Assembly: GCF_000735135.1 (NCBI RefSeq)
Contig: NZ_JPLZ01000002.1
Span: forward strand, 1 to 64,000
From: Chryseobacterium sp. FH1
GTDB taxonomy: Bacteria > Bacteroidota > Bacteroidia > Flavobacteriales > Weeksellaceae
Direction of reading: 5' to 3'
Length of the DNA stretch: 64,000 nucleotides
Part shown: one piece after another, positions 34,533 to 43,253 of the stretch
How the letters are laid out: the number at the start of each line of letters is the position of its first letter
Numbering within the stretch: position 1 is the first letter of the stretch
The notes under the pieces: model-generated
Databases searched by the model: none
Seen by the model: the letters and a program-made list of their open reading frames with translations, nothing else
Told to the model about the DNA's origin: nothing
Translations under genes and position numbers: made by a program

Positions 34533-37139
34533 ATGAACGAGGAAGAAAAATTGAGGAATCCGCGTTGGAAGAAATGGGGACCTTATGTGAGCCATCGCCA
34601 ATGGGGAAATGTGCGGGAAGATTACAGTACAAACGGCGATGCGTGGGGATTTACAGGCCACGACACAGCAGAAGCTTGGACCTACAGATGGGCCGAGGAA
34701 GGCATCGCAGGAATCTCGGATGAGAAGCAACAGATGTGTTTTGCCTTCTCATTTTGGAACAAAAAAGATATTAGAATTAAAGAACGTTTTTTCGGGCTGA
34801 GCAATCATCAGGGAAATCACGGGGAAGATATAAAGGAGATTTTTTATTATTTGGACAACACGCCGTCTCATAGCTATATGAAGATGGTTTACAAATATCC
34901 AATCAATGAATTTCCGTACGAGGAAATCATCAATGTGAATGGCCAACGTTCCAAAAATGAGATGGAATATGAAATCATCGACACGGGAATCTTCGACAAC
35001 GATGAATATTTTGATATTTTCATTGAATATGCAAAAGCTGGTGAGGATGATTTTTTAATTAGGATTGATGTTCATAACCGAAGTGATAAACCTGCGCCAA
35101 TCGTGGTTTTGCCAACGGTTTGGTACCGAAACAACTGGGTTTGGGGCTATAATGATTATAAAGCGAATCTTGGTTTTTCCAAGCAAGGTGAGATTGATAT
35201 TCACCACGATAGCATCAGCATCAAGAAGTTATATTCCAGAAACAGAAATGTGGACGCTTTGTTTTGTGAAAATGAGACGAACAGAGCGCGACTTTTCAAT
35301 CTTCCTAAGACGGAAGGTTTCTTCAAAGATGGAATCAATCAATATATTACGAAAGGTTTAGACACCATCAATCCTAAGAAAACCGGAACCAAAGCGTCTT
35401 TGCATTGCGAAGAAATCGTGGAAGCGCACAGCAACAAGGTTTTCGAATTCCGATTGTCGCCTCATATTATGGAGGATGCGTTTTGGGATTTTGATGAAAT
35501 CATCAACCACAGAAAGCAGGATTCGGATGATTTCTATGCGAACATCCAAAAAGATATTGAAAACGAGGACGAGAAAAATGTACAAAGACAGGCTTTTGCA
35601 GGTTTGCTTTGGAACAAACAATTTTATCATTACAATGTTGGAAAATGGCTGAAAGGCGACCCGAATTTCCCGATTCAAAGAAAAGGCTACGTCCGAAACA
35701 GCGATTGGGAGCATCTTCACAACAAAGACATCATCTCGATGCCCGACAAATGGGAATATCCTTGGTATGCGACTTGGGATTTGGCGTTCCATTGCGTGAG
35801 CTTCTGTGTGATTGATTCGGAATTTGCTAAAAACCAATTGATTACACTAACGAAAGAATGGTATATGCACCCGAACGGGCAAGTTCCTGCGTACGAATGG
35901 AACTTCGATGACGTGAATCCACCAGTTCACGCGTGGGCAACTTTCCGGGTTTTCAAAATCGATGAAAAAAATAATGGAAAGCCTGATTTGGCTTTCTTGG
36001 AACGGGTTTTCCAAAAATTATTATTGAATTTCACTTGGTGGGTCAACCGAAAAGATTACAACGGAAATAACATTTTTGGTGGCGGATTCTTGGGTCTTGA
36101 TAATATCGGAGCCTTTGACCGAAATATGGAATTCAATGAAGGTGAGCACTTGGAACAAGCCGACGGAACAAGCTGGATGGCGATGTATGCATTGAATATG
36201 ATGCGTATCTCAATGGAATTGGCAATCCACAATCCAGTCTATGAAGATATGGCCATCAAGTTTTTCGAGCATTATCTTTACATTGCAGAAGCGATGGAAA
36301 ATATTGGTGACGGCAAACAAGGACTTTGGAATGAGGAAGATGGATTTTTCTACGATGTGCTTCAGCTTTCCAATGGAGACAGTGTGAGTTTGAAACTTCG
36401 AAGCATCGTTGGATTGATTCCAATGTTTGCGGTAGAAGTTGTGGAACACAGTATGTTGGAGAAATTGCCAGAGTTCAAAAAACGAATGGAATGGATTCTG
36501 AAAAACAAGCAAGACCTGACAAAACTCGTTTCCCAATGGTACGTGGAAGGCGAAGGAAACAAGCATCTTTTGAGTATTCTCAGAAAAACCAGATTGACTA
36601 AAGTTTTAACAAGATTGGTAGATGAATCCGAATTTTTAAGTGATTATGGAATTCGTGCGATGTCCAAATTCTATGAAGAAAATCCGTTCCGATTTACCGT
36701 TCACGACCAGGAACACATTGTTTATTACACGCCTGCAGAAAGCGACAGTCGAATGTTCGGAGGAAACAGCAACTGGCGCGGACCGATTTGGTTTCCGATT
36801 AACTTCCTGATTGTCGAAAGTTTACAGCGTTTCCATTTCTTTTTCGGTGATGCGTTGACGATTGAATATCCGAAAGGAAGTGGTGTTCAGAAAAATCTGG
36901 AAGAAGTTTCCAAAGACATCAGCGACAGACTTTGTGGTATTTTCCTGAAAGACGAAAACGGAAACAGAGCGTTCAACGGTGGTGTTGATAAATTCAATAA
37001 CGACCCGCATTTCAAAGATTACATTATGTTCTTCGAATATTTCCACGGTGACAATGGTCGGGGCGTTGGTGCTTCCCATCAAACCGGATGGACTTCTACG
37101 GTAGCTAAGTTGATTCAACCGAGGTTGACGCATAGATAA
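34533..37139 (+). CDS. Six-hairpin glucosidase (MGH1/GH63-like)
   Basis: 868 residues, no signal peptide. The family shows in NPRWKKWGPYVSHRQWGNVR at the start (minus the first residues), an N-terminal beta-sandwich region (about 50-330) and an (alpha/alpha)6 part from about 340 with WEYPWYATWDLAFHC, PAYEWNFDDVNPPVHAWA and SNWRGPIWFPIN near the end, finishing HQTGWTSTVAKLI. Related proteins are annotated as glucosidases or mannosyl-oligosaccharide-glucosidase-like GH63 enzymes. It would act in the cytoplasm on a glucoside such as a disaccharide; the substrate is unknown. The upstream SDR could oxidise released glucose. Confidence 0.87.
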   Translation: MNEEEKLRNPRWKKWGPYVSHRQWGNVREDYSTNGDAWGFTGHDTAEAWTYRWAEEGIAGISDEKQQMCFAFSFWNKKDIRIKERFFGLSNHQGNHGEDIKEIFYYLDNTPSHSYMKMVYKYPINEFPYEEIINVNGQRSKNEMEYEIIDTGIFDNDEYFDIFIEYAKAGEDDFLIRIDVHNRSDKPAPIVVLPTVWYRNNWVWGYNDYKANLGFSKQGEIDIHHDSISIKKLYSRNRNVDALFCENETNRARLFNLPKTEGFFKDGINQYITKGLDTINPKKTGTKASLHCEEIVEAHSNKVFEFRLSPHIMEDAFWDFDEIINHRKQDSDDFYANIQKDIENEDEKNVQRQAFAGLLWNKQFYHYNVGKWLKGDPNFPIQRKGYVRNSDWEHLHNKDIISMPDKWEYPWYATWDLAFHCVSFCVIDSEFAKNQLITLTKEWYMHPNGQVPAYEWNFDDVNPPVHAWATFRVFKIDEKNNGKPDLAFLERVFQKLLLNFTWWVNRKDYNGNNIFGGGFLGLDNIGAFDRNMEFNEGEHLEQADGTSWMAMYALNMMRISMELAIHNPVYEDMAIKFFEHYLYIAEAMENIGDGKQGLWNEEDGFFYDVLQLSNGDSVSLKLRSIVGLIPMFAVEVVEHSMLEKLPEFKKRMEWILKNKQDLTKLVSQWYVEGEGNKHLLSILRKTRLTKVLTRLVDESEFLSDYGIRAMSKFYEENPFRFTVHDQEHIVYYTPAESDSRMFGGNSNWRGPIWFPINFLIVESLQRFHFFFGDALTIEYPKGSGVQKNLEEVSKDISDRLCGIFLKDENGNRAFNGGVDKFNNDPHFKDYIMFFEYFHGDNGRGVGASHQTGWTSTVAKLIQPRLTHR

Positions 37140-37147
37140 AATAAATC

Positions 37148-37666
37148 TTACTTATTTAGAGTTATCAAGGGAAATATATCCTTGATAACTTTAAATCCTA
37201 AGTTTCCTTCGGACTCTATAGTTTTTATGTCTGTTATATCATTTATATAACTTTCTTGTCCTGTGGTTAGAAATAAGGTTTTGTTTTTATGCTTTGTCAA
37301 TTTTAAATCCACAATGGCTACAAATTCTCCAGTTATTAGTTTATGAATATTTTTCTTTGATACTATTTTATAAACTCTAGTCTTTGTTTTAGTATCTGTA
37401 AAACTATTATTTATAGAAAAGAAACTAAAAACGATAATATTTCCAGCAATAAGATAAGTGAAAAAATAAAATAGATAATTTTGTTTTAATAATGATTTAA
37501 TACTTCTATTAAATACATTACCTAATATTATTCCTACTAAAAATAAAGTTAAGATAAAAGTAATAGGTACGATTGTTCTAAGATGTAACCGAAAATTAAC
37601 TAAAGCCAGGATACTAAATAACAATGAGAATACAAGCAATATTAAGATTTCCTTTTTGTTACTCAT
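37148..37666 (-). CDS. Uncharacterised AT-rich membrane protein
   Basis: 172 residues with four membrane helices (about 7-23, 32-51, 64-83 and a weaker one), then a basic soluble tail (about 90-172) rich in Lys/Thr. I recognise no family. The DNA is strikingly AT-rich compared with both neighbours, which suggests recent acquisition. The last codons include a hairpin (AGTTATCAAGG / CCTTGATAACT, about 37160-37191) that could also stop plus-strand transcription from the glucosidase gene. It follows the OsmC gene by 27 bases on the same strand. Confidence 0.7.
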   Translation of the reverse strand: MSNKKEILILLVFSLLFSILALVNFRLHLRTIVPITFILTLFLVGIILGNVFNRSIKSLLKQNYLFYFFTYLIAGNIIVFSFFSINNSFTDTKTKTRVYKIVSKKNIHKLITGEFVAIVDLKLTKHKNKTLFLTTGQESYINDITDIKTIESEGNLGFKVIKDIFPLITLNK

Positions 37667-37693
37667 CTTGCAATTTATTTTCCAAAATTAGAA

Positions 37694-38113
37694 TTAAACT
37701 TTTTCTCCATTAACGTGGACTTCGTAAGTAATCTCAACATTTGGTTCAAGCGTTTTGGAAACCGAGCAATATTTTTCGAAAGATAATTCTCCTGCCTTCT
37801 TGGCTTTTTTCGGGTCGATTTCGCCTTCGAGGAAAAATTTTACTTTGATGGATTTAAAAGGTTTGGCTTCGTCCATCTGAACTCTTTCGCCTTCGACTTC
37901 TGCTTTGAAATCGGTGATGGTTTGGCGTTGTTTTTTTAATATTGAAACGACATCAATTCCGCTACAACCAGCCACTGCCATTAATAAAGATTGCATTGGC
38001 GAAACACCTTTTGCGCCAGGCAAAGTTGTATTGTCAAGCAAAATTGAGTTTCCTTGTTCATTGGAACATTCGAAAAGGAAATCGTCGTTGATTCTATTGA
38101 GTGTAATTTTCAT
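37694..38113 (-). CDS. OsmC/Ohr-family protein
   Basis: 139 residues. The two redox cysteines typical of OsmC-like peroxidases are present, C50 in LLMAVAGCSGIDVV and a second in SFEKYCSVSKTLEPN (about C115). OsmC proteins reduce organic hydroperoxides with thiols in the cytoplasm. This one belongs to the YhfA-like short group; the precise substrate is not evident. It is downstream of the DUF58 gene by 21 bases and is probably in its transcript. Confidence 0.88.
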   Translation of the reverse strand: MKITLNRINDDFLFECSNEQGNSILLDNTTLPGAKGVSPMQSLLMAVAGCSGIDVVSILKKQRQTITDFKAEVEGERVQMDEAKPFKSIKVKFFLEGEIDPKKAKKAGELSFEKYCSVSKTLEPNVEITYEVHVNGEKV

Positions 38114-38134
38114 TATGTTAAATTAAGTTCAAAT

Positions 38135-39466
38135 TTACAAAATTCCTCTTGCTTTTATCTCCAGATATTTATTGATGACATCTATGTTGAGGTTTTCCGG
38201 CAATGTATAAATACTGTAAATTCCGTATTTTCTGAGTTCCTGAATAATCAGCTTTTTCTCGAACTCGAATTTTTCTGCAATGATTTCGTCATAGATTTCC
38301 TGCATATTTTCAGGATTCTTATTAAGCAGATTATGAACTTCGGAATTTTTAAAAAATATAACTACGAGAAGATGATTTTTGGCAATTCCTCTCAGATATT
38401 TCATCTGTCGATTCAGTCCATCCAGCGTTTCAAAATTTGTGAATAACAAGACTAAGCTTCTTTGATTCAGATGAAATTTCGTTTCCTGATAAAGCCTTCC
38501 AAAATCACTTTCGAAGAAATTGGTTTGAACATTATAAAGCGCTTCGGAAATTTTTTTCAGTTGACCGGATTTGTTGTCTGCAACGACTTTGTTCTCAGTT
38601 TTTTTTGAAAACGTCATCATTCCGGCACGGTCACCTTTTTTCAGAATGATGTGGGAAAGCGCCATTGTTGCATTAATGGAATAATCCAACAAACTCAATC
38701 CATTGAAAGGCATTTTCATCGTTCTGCCTTTATCGATGAGCATCATAATTCGCTGAGATTTCTCGTCTTGAAACTGATTGACCATCAATTTGCTGGATTT
38801 TGAAGTCGCTTTCCAGTTGATGCTTCGAATGTCATCGCCCTGAACATAATCACGAATTTGCTCAAATTCCATCGTGTGCCCCAATTTTCGGATTTTCTTG
38901 ATTCCGCCCAGCATAAATTCGTTTTGAAGCGCCATCAATTCATATTTTCTGAGATGAATGAACGAGGGATAACTTGCCAATTTCGCATCTTTCTGAAAAG
39001 TAAATCTTCTGGAAACGAAACCAATAGGAGAATTGACGTAAATATTCAAATTTCCAAAACTGTATTCGCCACGTTCTTTCGGCTCGAGAATATATTCGAA
39101 AAAAGTGTTATTTCCGCTTTCAATCTCTTTCTTAATCAGGAAATCCCGCTTTTGAAATTGAAAGGGAATTTCGTCTATGATTTTTGTGTTAATATTAAAA
39201 TTATAATTATTTCTAATCTCAATTTTCACTGAGTTTTCATCGCCGTTTGATAATTTTTCCGGTAAAATTCTTTGAGCGTTGATGCCTTCTTTATTAATGA
39301 AAAGAATCAAACCATCAATCGCCATCAACAGTAAAACAAAAATCAATAATGAATTGGCAATCCACATCATCATAGGAAAGAAAAACGCCAAAACATAGCA
39401 GATTCCAACGCCGAAGAGGGCGAAGAAGAATTTGTTATTGATATATAATTGTTTTAGTATTTTCAT
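38135..39466 (-). CDS. DUF58 (von Willebrand-like) protein of a MoxR locus
   Basis: 443 residues. Two membrane helices at the N-terminus (about 13-55) and a beta-rich middle precede the DUF58 signature IRDYVQGDDIRSINWKATSKSSKLMVNQF (given here only as a landmark near residue 205). A degenerate vWA fold follows (MMLIDKGRTM, LVLLFTNFETLDG). DUF58 proteins pair with MoxR ATPases, which sit directly upstream here (18-base gap), probably in assembly of a membrane or periplasmic complex. In Bacteroidetes related genes form Bat-type loci, though no BatA-E gene is seen here. Confidence 0.9.
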   Translation of the reverse strand: MKILKQLYINNKFFFALFGVGICYVLAFFFPMMMWIANSLLIFVLLLMAIDGLILFINKEGINAQRILPEKLSNGDENSVKIEIRNNYNFNINTKIIDEIPFQFQKRDFLIKKEIESGNNTFFEYILEPKERGEYSFGNLNIYVNSPIGFVSRRFTFQKDAKLASYPSFIHLRKYELMALQNEFMLGGIKKIRKLGHTMEFEQIRDYVQGDDIRSINWKATSKSSKLMVNQFQDEKSQRIMMLIDKGRTMKMPFNGLSLLDYSINATMALSHIILKKGDRAGMMTFSKKTENKVVADNKSGQLKKISEALYNVQTNFFESDFGRLYQETKFHLNQRSLVLLFTNFETLDGLNRQMKYLRGIAKNHLLVVIFFKNSEVHNLLNKNPENMQEIYDEIIAEKFEFEKKLIIQELRKYGIYSIYTLPENLNIDVINKYLEIKARGIL

Positions 39467-39484
39467 TTCTAACTAAGTCAAATA

Positions 39485-40480
39485 TTACCTTGGAACCTCG
39501 ATGCTTTCTAAGATTTGGCGAATGATTTCGTCTGCAGTCAAACCTTCCATTTCGCGCTCTGGAGAAACAATAATTCTGTGTCTCAAAACTGCAAATGATG
39601 CTTCCTTGATATCTTCCGGCGTCACAAAATCACGACCACGAATTGCGGAAAAAGCCTTACTAGCCGTCAACAAAGCCAAACTTGCTCTTGGTGAAGCTCC
39701 GAGATATAAAAACTGATTTTCTCTTGTATTGACAATGATTTTCGCAATATATTCCAGAAGATTTTGTTCTACGACGATTTCTTTTACCAATTGCTGATAT
39801 TGTTTCAATTGCTGGCCGGAAATTACGGTTTCAACCACGTCGGTTTTATCTTCTAGTCTATTGTTGTGTTGGTTTTTGATGATTTCAATTTCCTGCTCCA
39901 GATTTGGATAACCAACTTCAATTTTGAAAAGGAATCGGTCAAGTTGCGCTTCCGGTAATCTGTATGTTCCCTCGTGTTCGATTGGATTTTGAGTCGCAAC
40001 AACCAAGAATGGTTCTTCCATTTGATATTTTACGCCATCCATCGTGATTTGTTGTTCTTCCATTACTTCGAACAAAGCGGATTGCGTTTTTGCTGGCGAA
40101 CGGTTGATTTCATCAATCAAAATAAAATTTGAGAAAATCGGTCCTTTTTTAAATTTGAAATCCGCTTCTTTTACATTGAAAACGGAAGTTCCCAAAATGT
40201 CGGAAGGCATCAAATCCGGCGTAAACTGGATTCTGCCGAAATCCACAGAAATTGTTTTGGCTAATAATTTTGCCGTAATAGTTTTCGCTACGCCCGGAAC
40301 GCCTTCGATTAAAACGTGTCCGTTGGATAAAAGTGCCACCAACAAATGCTCAATCATATTTTCCTGACCGATGATGACTTTTCCTATTTCTGCTTTTACG
40401 CGTTCCAGACTATTTCGCAAGTCCGTCATATCCAGCCTTGACTGGAATTCGGGGGCTTTGTCTTGATATTCTTCTTCCAT
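39485..40480 (-). CDS. MoxR-family AAA ATPase
   Basis: 331 residues. It has Walker A GVPGVAKT, Walker B FILIDEINRSPAKTQ, sensor ATQNPIEHEGTYRLPEAQLD and arginine-finger region RFLFK, with a C-terminal lid. MoxR ATPases act as chaperones together with DUF58/vWA partners; DUF58 is the next gene. Upstream, the rest of the locus (DUF4350, DUF4129, SpoIIM) is separated by the 1.6-kb repeat/transposase block, so either MoxR has its own promoter or transcripts cross the block. No clear TAnnTTTG box was found just before its start. Confidence 0.93.
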   Translation of the reverse strand: MEEEYQDKAPEFQSRLDMTDLRNSLERVKAEIGKVIIGQENMIEHLLVALLSNGHVLIEGVPGVAKTITAKLLAKTISVDFGRIQFTPDLMPSDILGTSVFNVKEADFKFKKGPIFSNFILIDEINRSPAKTQSALFEVMEEQQITMDGVKYQMEEPFLVVATQNPIEHEGTYRLPEAQLDRFLFKIEVGYPNLEQEIEIIKNQHNNRLEDKTDVVETVISGQQLKQYQQLVKEIVVEQNLLEYIAKIIVNTRENQFLYLGASPRASLALLTASKAFSAIRGRDFVTPEDIKEASFAVLRHRIIVSPEREMEGLTADEIIRQILESIEVPR

Positions 40481-40537
40481 AGTTTTTCTAATATTTTATG
40501 ACCTCAAAGGTGTATTCTGTTTAATCAATTTGGCGAA

Positions 40538-40667
40538 GCTCCGTAGGAGCAATATGTCTTTAGTTAATCCGAAGCCTAATTCATCTGAATGTCGTAGGCG
40601 GAGCTCCGTAGGAGCGGTATGTTTGTAGCAAAGTTTGAATCTACCCCCAACAGAGCTCCGTAGGAGC
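40538..40667. repeat. Three REP-like palindromes left of the transposase
   Basis: GCTCCGTAGGAGC occurs at 40538-40550, 40603-40615 and 40655-40667, each preceded by GA/GGA and followed by words such as GGTATGTTTGTAG. Spacings are 65 and 52 bases. The last one is 6 bases from the transposase stop. Confidence 0.88.
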
Positions 40668-41175
40668 GACACATCACCCATCATAAAACTCAAACAAATA
40701 TTTCTCATCAAATTGAATTTCAAATTTATTCAAAAGCTCAAGATATTCCTCTCGAAAACTTTTCTTTTTGTGATGCTCTTCTTGATTATTAATATAATTA
40801 ATGACCTTATCAATCTGACTTTTCGAATATGAAAATGCACCATAACCTTCTTGCCAATTGAATTTCCCATCAAACCAATTCTCCTCATTGATAAATTTTG
40901 AAGAATTTGATTTTATATCACGAACCAAATCCGGAATTTTAAAATTCAAACTATTGAAGCCAATCAAAAGATGAACGTGGTCTGTATTGGCATAAATTGA
41001 CAATAGTTTTTGGTTATTATTTTTAACAATTCCCGCAATATATTTTTGCAATGATTCTCTCTTTGTGGGATGTATCAGATTTTGTCGTCCTTGCACTGCG
41101 AAGACAAATTGAATGTAAATCTGAATGTATGTGTTCGCCATTTTGTTTTGTGTTTTTGTGTCGCTCCTCCGGAGC
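40655..41175. mobile_element. Transposase gene bounded by inverted REP palindromes
   Basis: On the plus strand the left end reads GCTCCGTAGGAGCGACACA (from 40655); on the minus strand the right end reads GCTCCGGAGGAGCGACACA (from 41175). The ends are inverted relative to each other and enclose only the Y1 transposase. Whether the unit moves as one, or only the REPs move, cannot be told from one locus. Confidence 0.6.
40674..41141 (-). CDS. Y1 transposase, REP-associated (RAYT/IS200-like)
   Basis: 155 residues of the HUH/Y1 transposase fold. The metal-binding HUH is H55-V-H57 in TDHVHLLIGF. The catalytic tyrosine is Y116 in NYINNQEEHHKK, giving the IS200-type Y-x3-Q (Y116, Q120). GYGAFSYSKSQ (99-109) is typical of the REP-associated group. 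All key residues are present, so it may be active. It is flanked on both sides by inward-pointing palindromes with the same GCTCCnnnGGAGCGACACA words, as expected for a RAYT mobilising its REPs. It lies inside an operon of chromosomal genes and is transcribed with it. Confidence 0.9.
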   Translation of the reverse strand: MANTYIQIYIQFVFAVQGRQNLIHPTKRESLQKYIAGIVKNNNQKLLSIYANTDHVHLLIGFNSLNFKIPDLVRDIKSNSSKFINEENWFDGKFNWQEGYGAFSYSKSQIDKVINYINNQEEHHKKKSFREEYLELLNKFEIQFDEKYLFEFYDG

Positions 41176-41204
41176 TTTGATTAGAAATCTTGTTTTTTCT
41201 ACAA

Positions 41205-41885
41205 ACATTTCGTTCCTACGGAACTTTTCAAAATATTTTTTTTAATTGTTTTTCTTTTTCCAAATTTTCCTTCTGCGGAACTCTGAAATTATGTTGTAAA
41301 TCTTTGTACAAACTTTTTGCTCATCGGAGTGTTTTTTCTAAAAACATTTCGTTCCTGCGGAATTTTTCAATATTATTTTTTCTTTTTTTTCTTTTCCAAT
41401 TTCCCTTCTGCGGAACTCTGAAATTGTGTTGTGAATCTTTGTACAAACTTTTTACTCCTCGGAGTGTTTTTTCTAAAAACATTTCGTTCCTACGGAACTT
41501 TTCAAATATTATTTTTTAATTTTTTTTCCTTTCCAATTTCCCTTCTGCGGAACTCTGAAATTATGTTGTGAATCTTTGTACAAACTTTTTATTCCTCGGA
41601 GTGTGTTTTCTAAAAACATTTCGTTCCTGCGGAATTTTTCAATTATTATTTTTTCTTTTTTTCTTTTTCCAATTTCCCTTCTGCGGAACTCTGAAATTAT
41701 GTTGTGAATCTTTGTGCAAACTTTTTATTCCTCGGAGTGTTTTTTCTAAAAACATTTCGTTCCTGCGGAATTTTTCAAATATCATTTTTCATTTTTTTTC
41801 TCTATCCAATTTCCCTTCTGCGGAACTCTGAAATCATGTTGTGAATCTATGTACAAACTTTTTACTCATTGGAGTTTTTTTTAAT
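41205..41885. repeat. Tandem array, five units of about 136 bp
   Basis: The landmark CGTTCCT[A/G]CGGAA starts at 41211, 41350, 41485, 41622 and 41758 (periods 139, 135, 137, 136), with a decayed sixth at about 41909. Each unit holds a first palindrome (GTTCCTACGGAAC or GTTCCTGCGGAAT), a T-rich tract, CCTTCTGCGGAACTCTGAAA, ATGTTGTGAATCTTTGTACA and a second palindrome ACTCCTCGGAGT. The palindromes and the adjoining AACATTTCG are diverged versions of the REPs in the same block. Confidence 0.92.
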
Positions 41886-41937
41886 TGCGATTATCATTTC
41901 TACAAACATCTGGTCTCTACGGAATTCATCTCTTAAA

Positions 41938-42048
41938 GCTCCGTAGGAGCTAAATGTTTGTAGTCAAAATTCCTTCAGTGATGCGGAGCTCCAGAGGAGC
42001 GAAATATTTGTAGCCCAATGTCTCACCTATGCGAAGCTCCGGAGGAGC
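41938..42048. repeat. Three REP-like palindromes right of the array
   Basis: GCTCCGTAGGAGC (41938-41950), GCTCCAGAGGAGC (41988-42000) and GCTCCGGAGGAGC (42036-42048), about 50 bases apart. They are followed by TAAATGTTTGTAG, GAAATATTTGTAG and GACACATTCCATCA. The last lies 12 bases from the DUF4350 stop. The centre base triplets vary while stems are kept. Confidence 0.86.
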
Positions 42049-42059
42049 GACACATTCCA

Positions 42060-43229
42060 TCATTTCAAAATATCATCCAAAACTTTATTCATTCTTATCA
42101 AATCCTCTTTCATTACGCTCGCATACGGGCTCTGCCCCTTCTTCACAAGTTCAACAGCTTCAGTTATTAGTTCTCTACTTTTCCCAGTTTTCAGATGCAG
42201 TTTATTAATGAATTGCTCGTCCAGATTATGTGTGTCGATCATCAAATCCATTCTTACTTTATTCAAAAAATACTGTGCTTTTTTCGCCATCATCTCGTGG
42301 AAATCACCTTCCTGCAAATAGAGATTTCCAATACTTCGGATAAATTCTACCGAAGTATTTTTCAGAGGTTCAACAATTGGAACGATGCGCTGTTTCCTTT
42401 TCGCATTGAAAACGACAAAAACCGCCAGACTTGCAAGCAGCAAATACCAAGCATATTTCAATGGTGGATTACTATTGATAAATCTCATCGTCGACATAGA
42501 AAGTGGCGCATCATTTTCTACAAACCAAACTGTTTCCCTGTTTGGCAGATAAGATAAAACACTTTCCGAATATTTGTTTTTTGAATTTAAAAGATAATAA
42601 TTCGTCAAAACCAGCGGCTCGGAATGGATGTAAAAATGACCTTTTCCAAATGGAACTTTGACGAAATCTACATTCATAGTTGTCTGTCCATCTTTGTCCT
42701 TGCTAAATGTTTTTCCAAGAACTTCAATACCTTCCTTAAAATAGGTAAAACCTTTGTTGTCTGGGATTTTGTCAATCAGCAATCGGTTATTTGACAACTT
42801 TTTATCCGTCAATTGCAAATAATAATTACTTTCGAAACTGGCTGTTTTAAATCTAAAACCCAATGTGTCTCGCAATGGCGCAGTTGTATTGTTGGTAAAC
42901 CACATCACATCGGAACCGTTCGAGACTTCATCCAAAATATACTTCCAAGAAACTTTGTCCAATTCTTTTTGGATGATCAAGATGTTGTGTGGCTTTTTCT
43001 GATTGTTTTTTTGATAATAATGATAAGGAGAAACACCAACTTTTTCTAATTTTTTATCAAACAAACGATCCGATTCCTGATTGAAAATGTAAAGTCCGAA
43101 AGGAGTTTTCTTCTCAATATTAAAGTTTTTTCGCCAATCCAAAACCGACTGTTTGCCAATCTGCAACAGACCCACGATAACAAGTATGAGGATAAAAATT
43201 GGAGCGAATATTTTGAATCGGTTAGTCAT
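42060..43229 (-). CDS. DUF4350 membrane protein
   Basis: 389 residues. One N-terminal helix (about 8-25), a large extracytoplasmic domain with a Rossmann-like pattern (about 35-265: NILIIQKELDKVSW, SDVMWFTNNTTAP), a second helix (about 268-285, YAWYLLLASLAVFVVF) and a basic cytoplasmic C-terminus. DUF4350 proteins occur in MoxR/DUF58/DUF4129 loci in many bacteria; the function is unknown. It is 24 bases downstream of the DUF4129 gene. Its stop lies against a REP palindrome where the repeat block separates it from moxR. Confidence 0.82.
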   Translation of the reverse strand: MTNRFKIFAPIFILILVIVGLLQIGKQSVLDWRKNFNIEKKTPFGLYIFNQESDRLFDKKLEKVGVSPYHYYQKNNQKKPHNILIIQKELDKVSWKYILDEVSNGSDVMWFTNNTTAPLRDTLGFRFKTASFESNYYLQLTDKKLSNNRLLIDKIPDNKGFTYFKEGIEVLGKTFSKDKDGQTTMNVDFVKVPFGKGHFYIHSEPLVLTNYYLLNSKNKYSESVLSYLPNRETVWFVENDAPLSMSTMRFINSNPPLKYAWYLLLASLAVFVVFNAKRKQRIVPIVEPLKNTSVEFIRSIGNLYLQEGDFHEMMAKKAQYFLNKVRMDLMIDTHNLDEQFINKLHLKTGKSRELITEAVELVKKGQSPYASVMKEDLIRMNKVLDDILK

Positions 43230-43253
43230 TAATTATAGTCGATAAAGATTTGA

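Larger units (their letters stand above)
41142..42059. other. 918-base gene-free repeat block
   Basis: Contains one REP palindrome (41163-41175), a five-unit tandem array (about 41205-41885) and three further REP palindromes (41938-42048). The small plus-strand frames across the array (41190-41519, 41568-41831) repeat the same Phe/Cys/Leu-rich phrase because of the repeats and are not genes. Confidence 0.8.

Noticed and set aside
34308-34730. Open frames on the minus strand across the dispersed element and glucosidase start
   Set aside because: They follow the repeat and the reverse of a well-supported gene; residue composition is not protein-like.
41190-41831. Plus-strand frames in the tandem array encoding Phe/Cys/Leu-rich repeats
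   Set aside because: The repeat period changes by 1-4 bases between units, breaking the frame, so coding is not selected; T-rich tracts explain the Phe.
41205-41885. CRISPR array
   Set aside because: Units of 135-139 bp are repeated in full, with no short direct repeats separated by unique spacers and no cas genes nearby.
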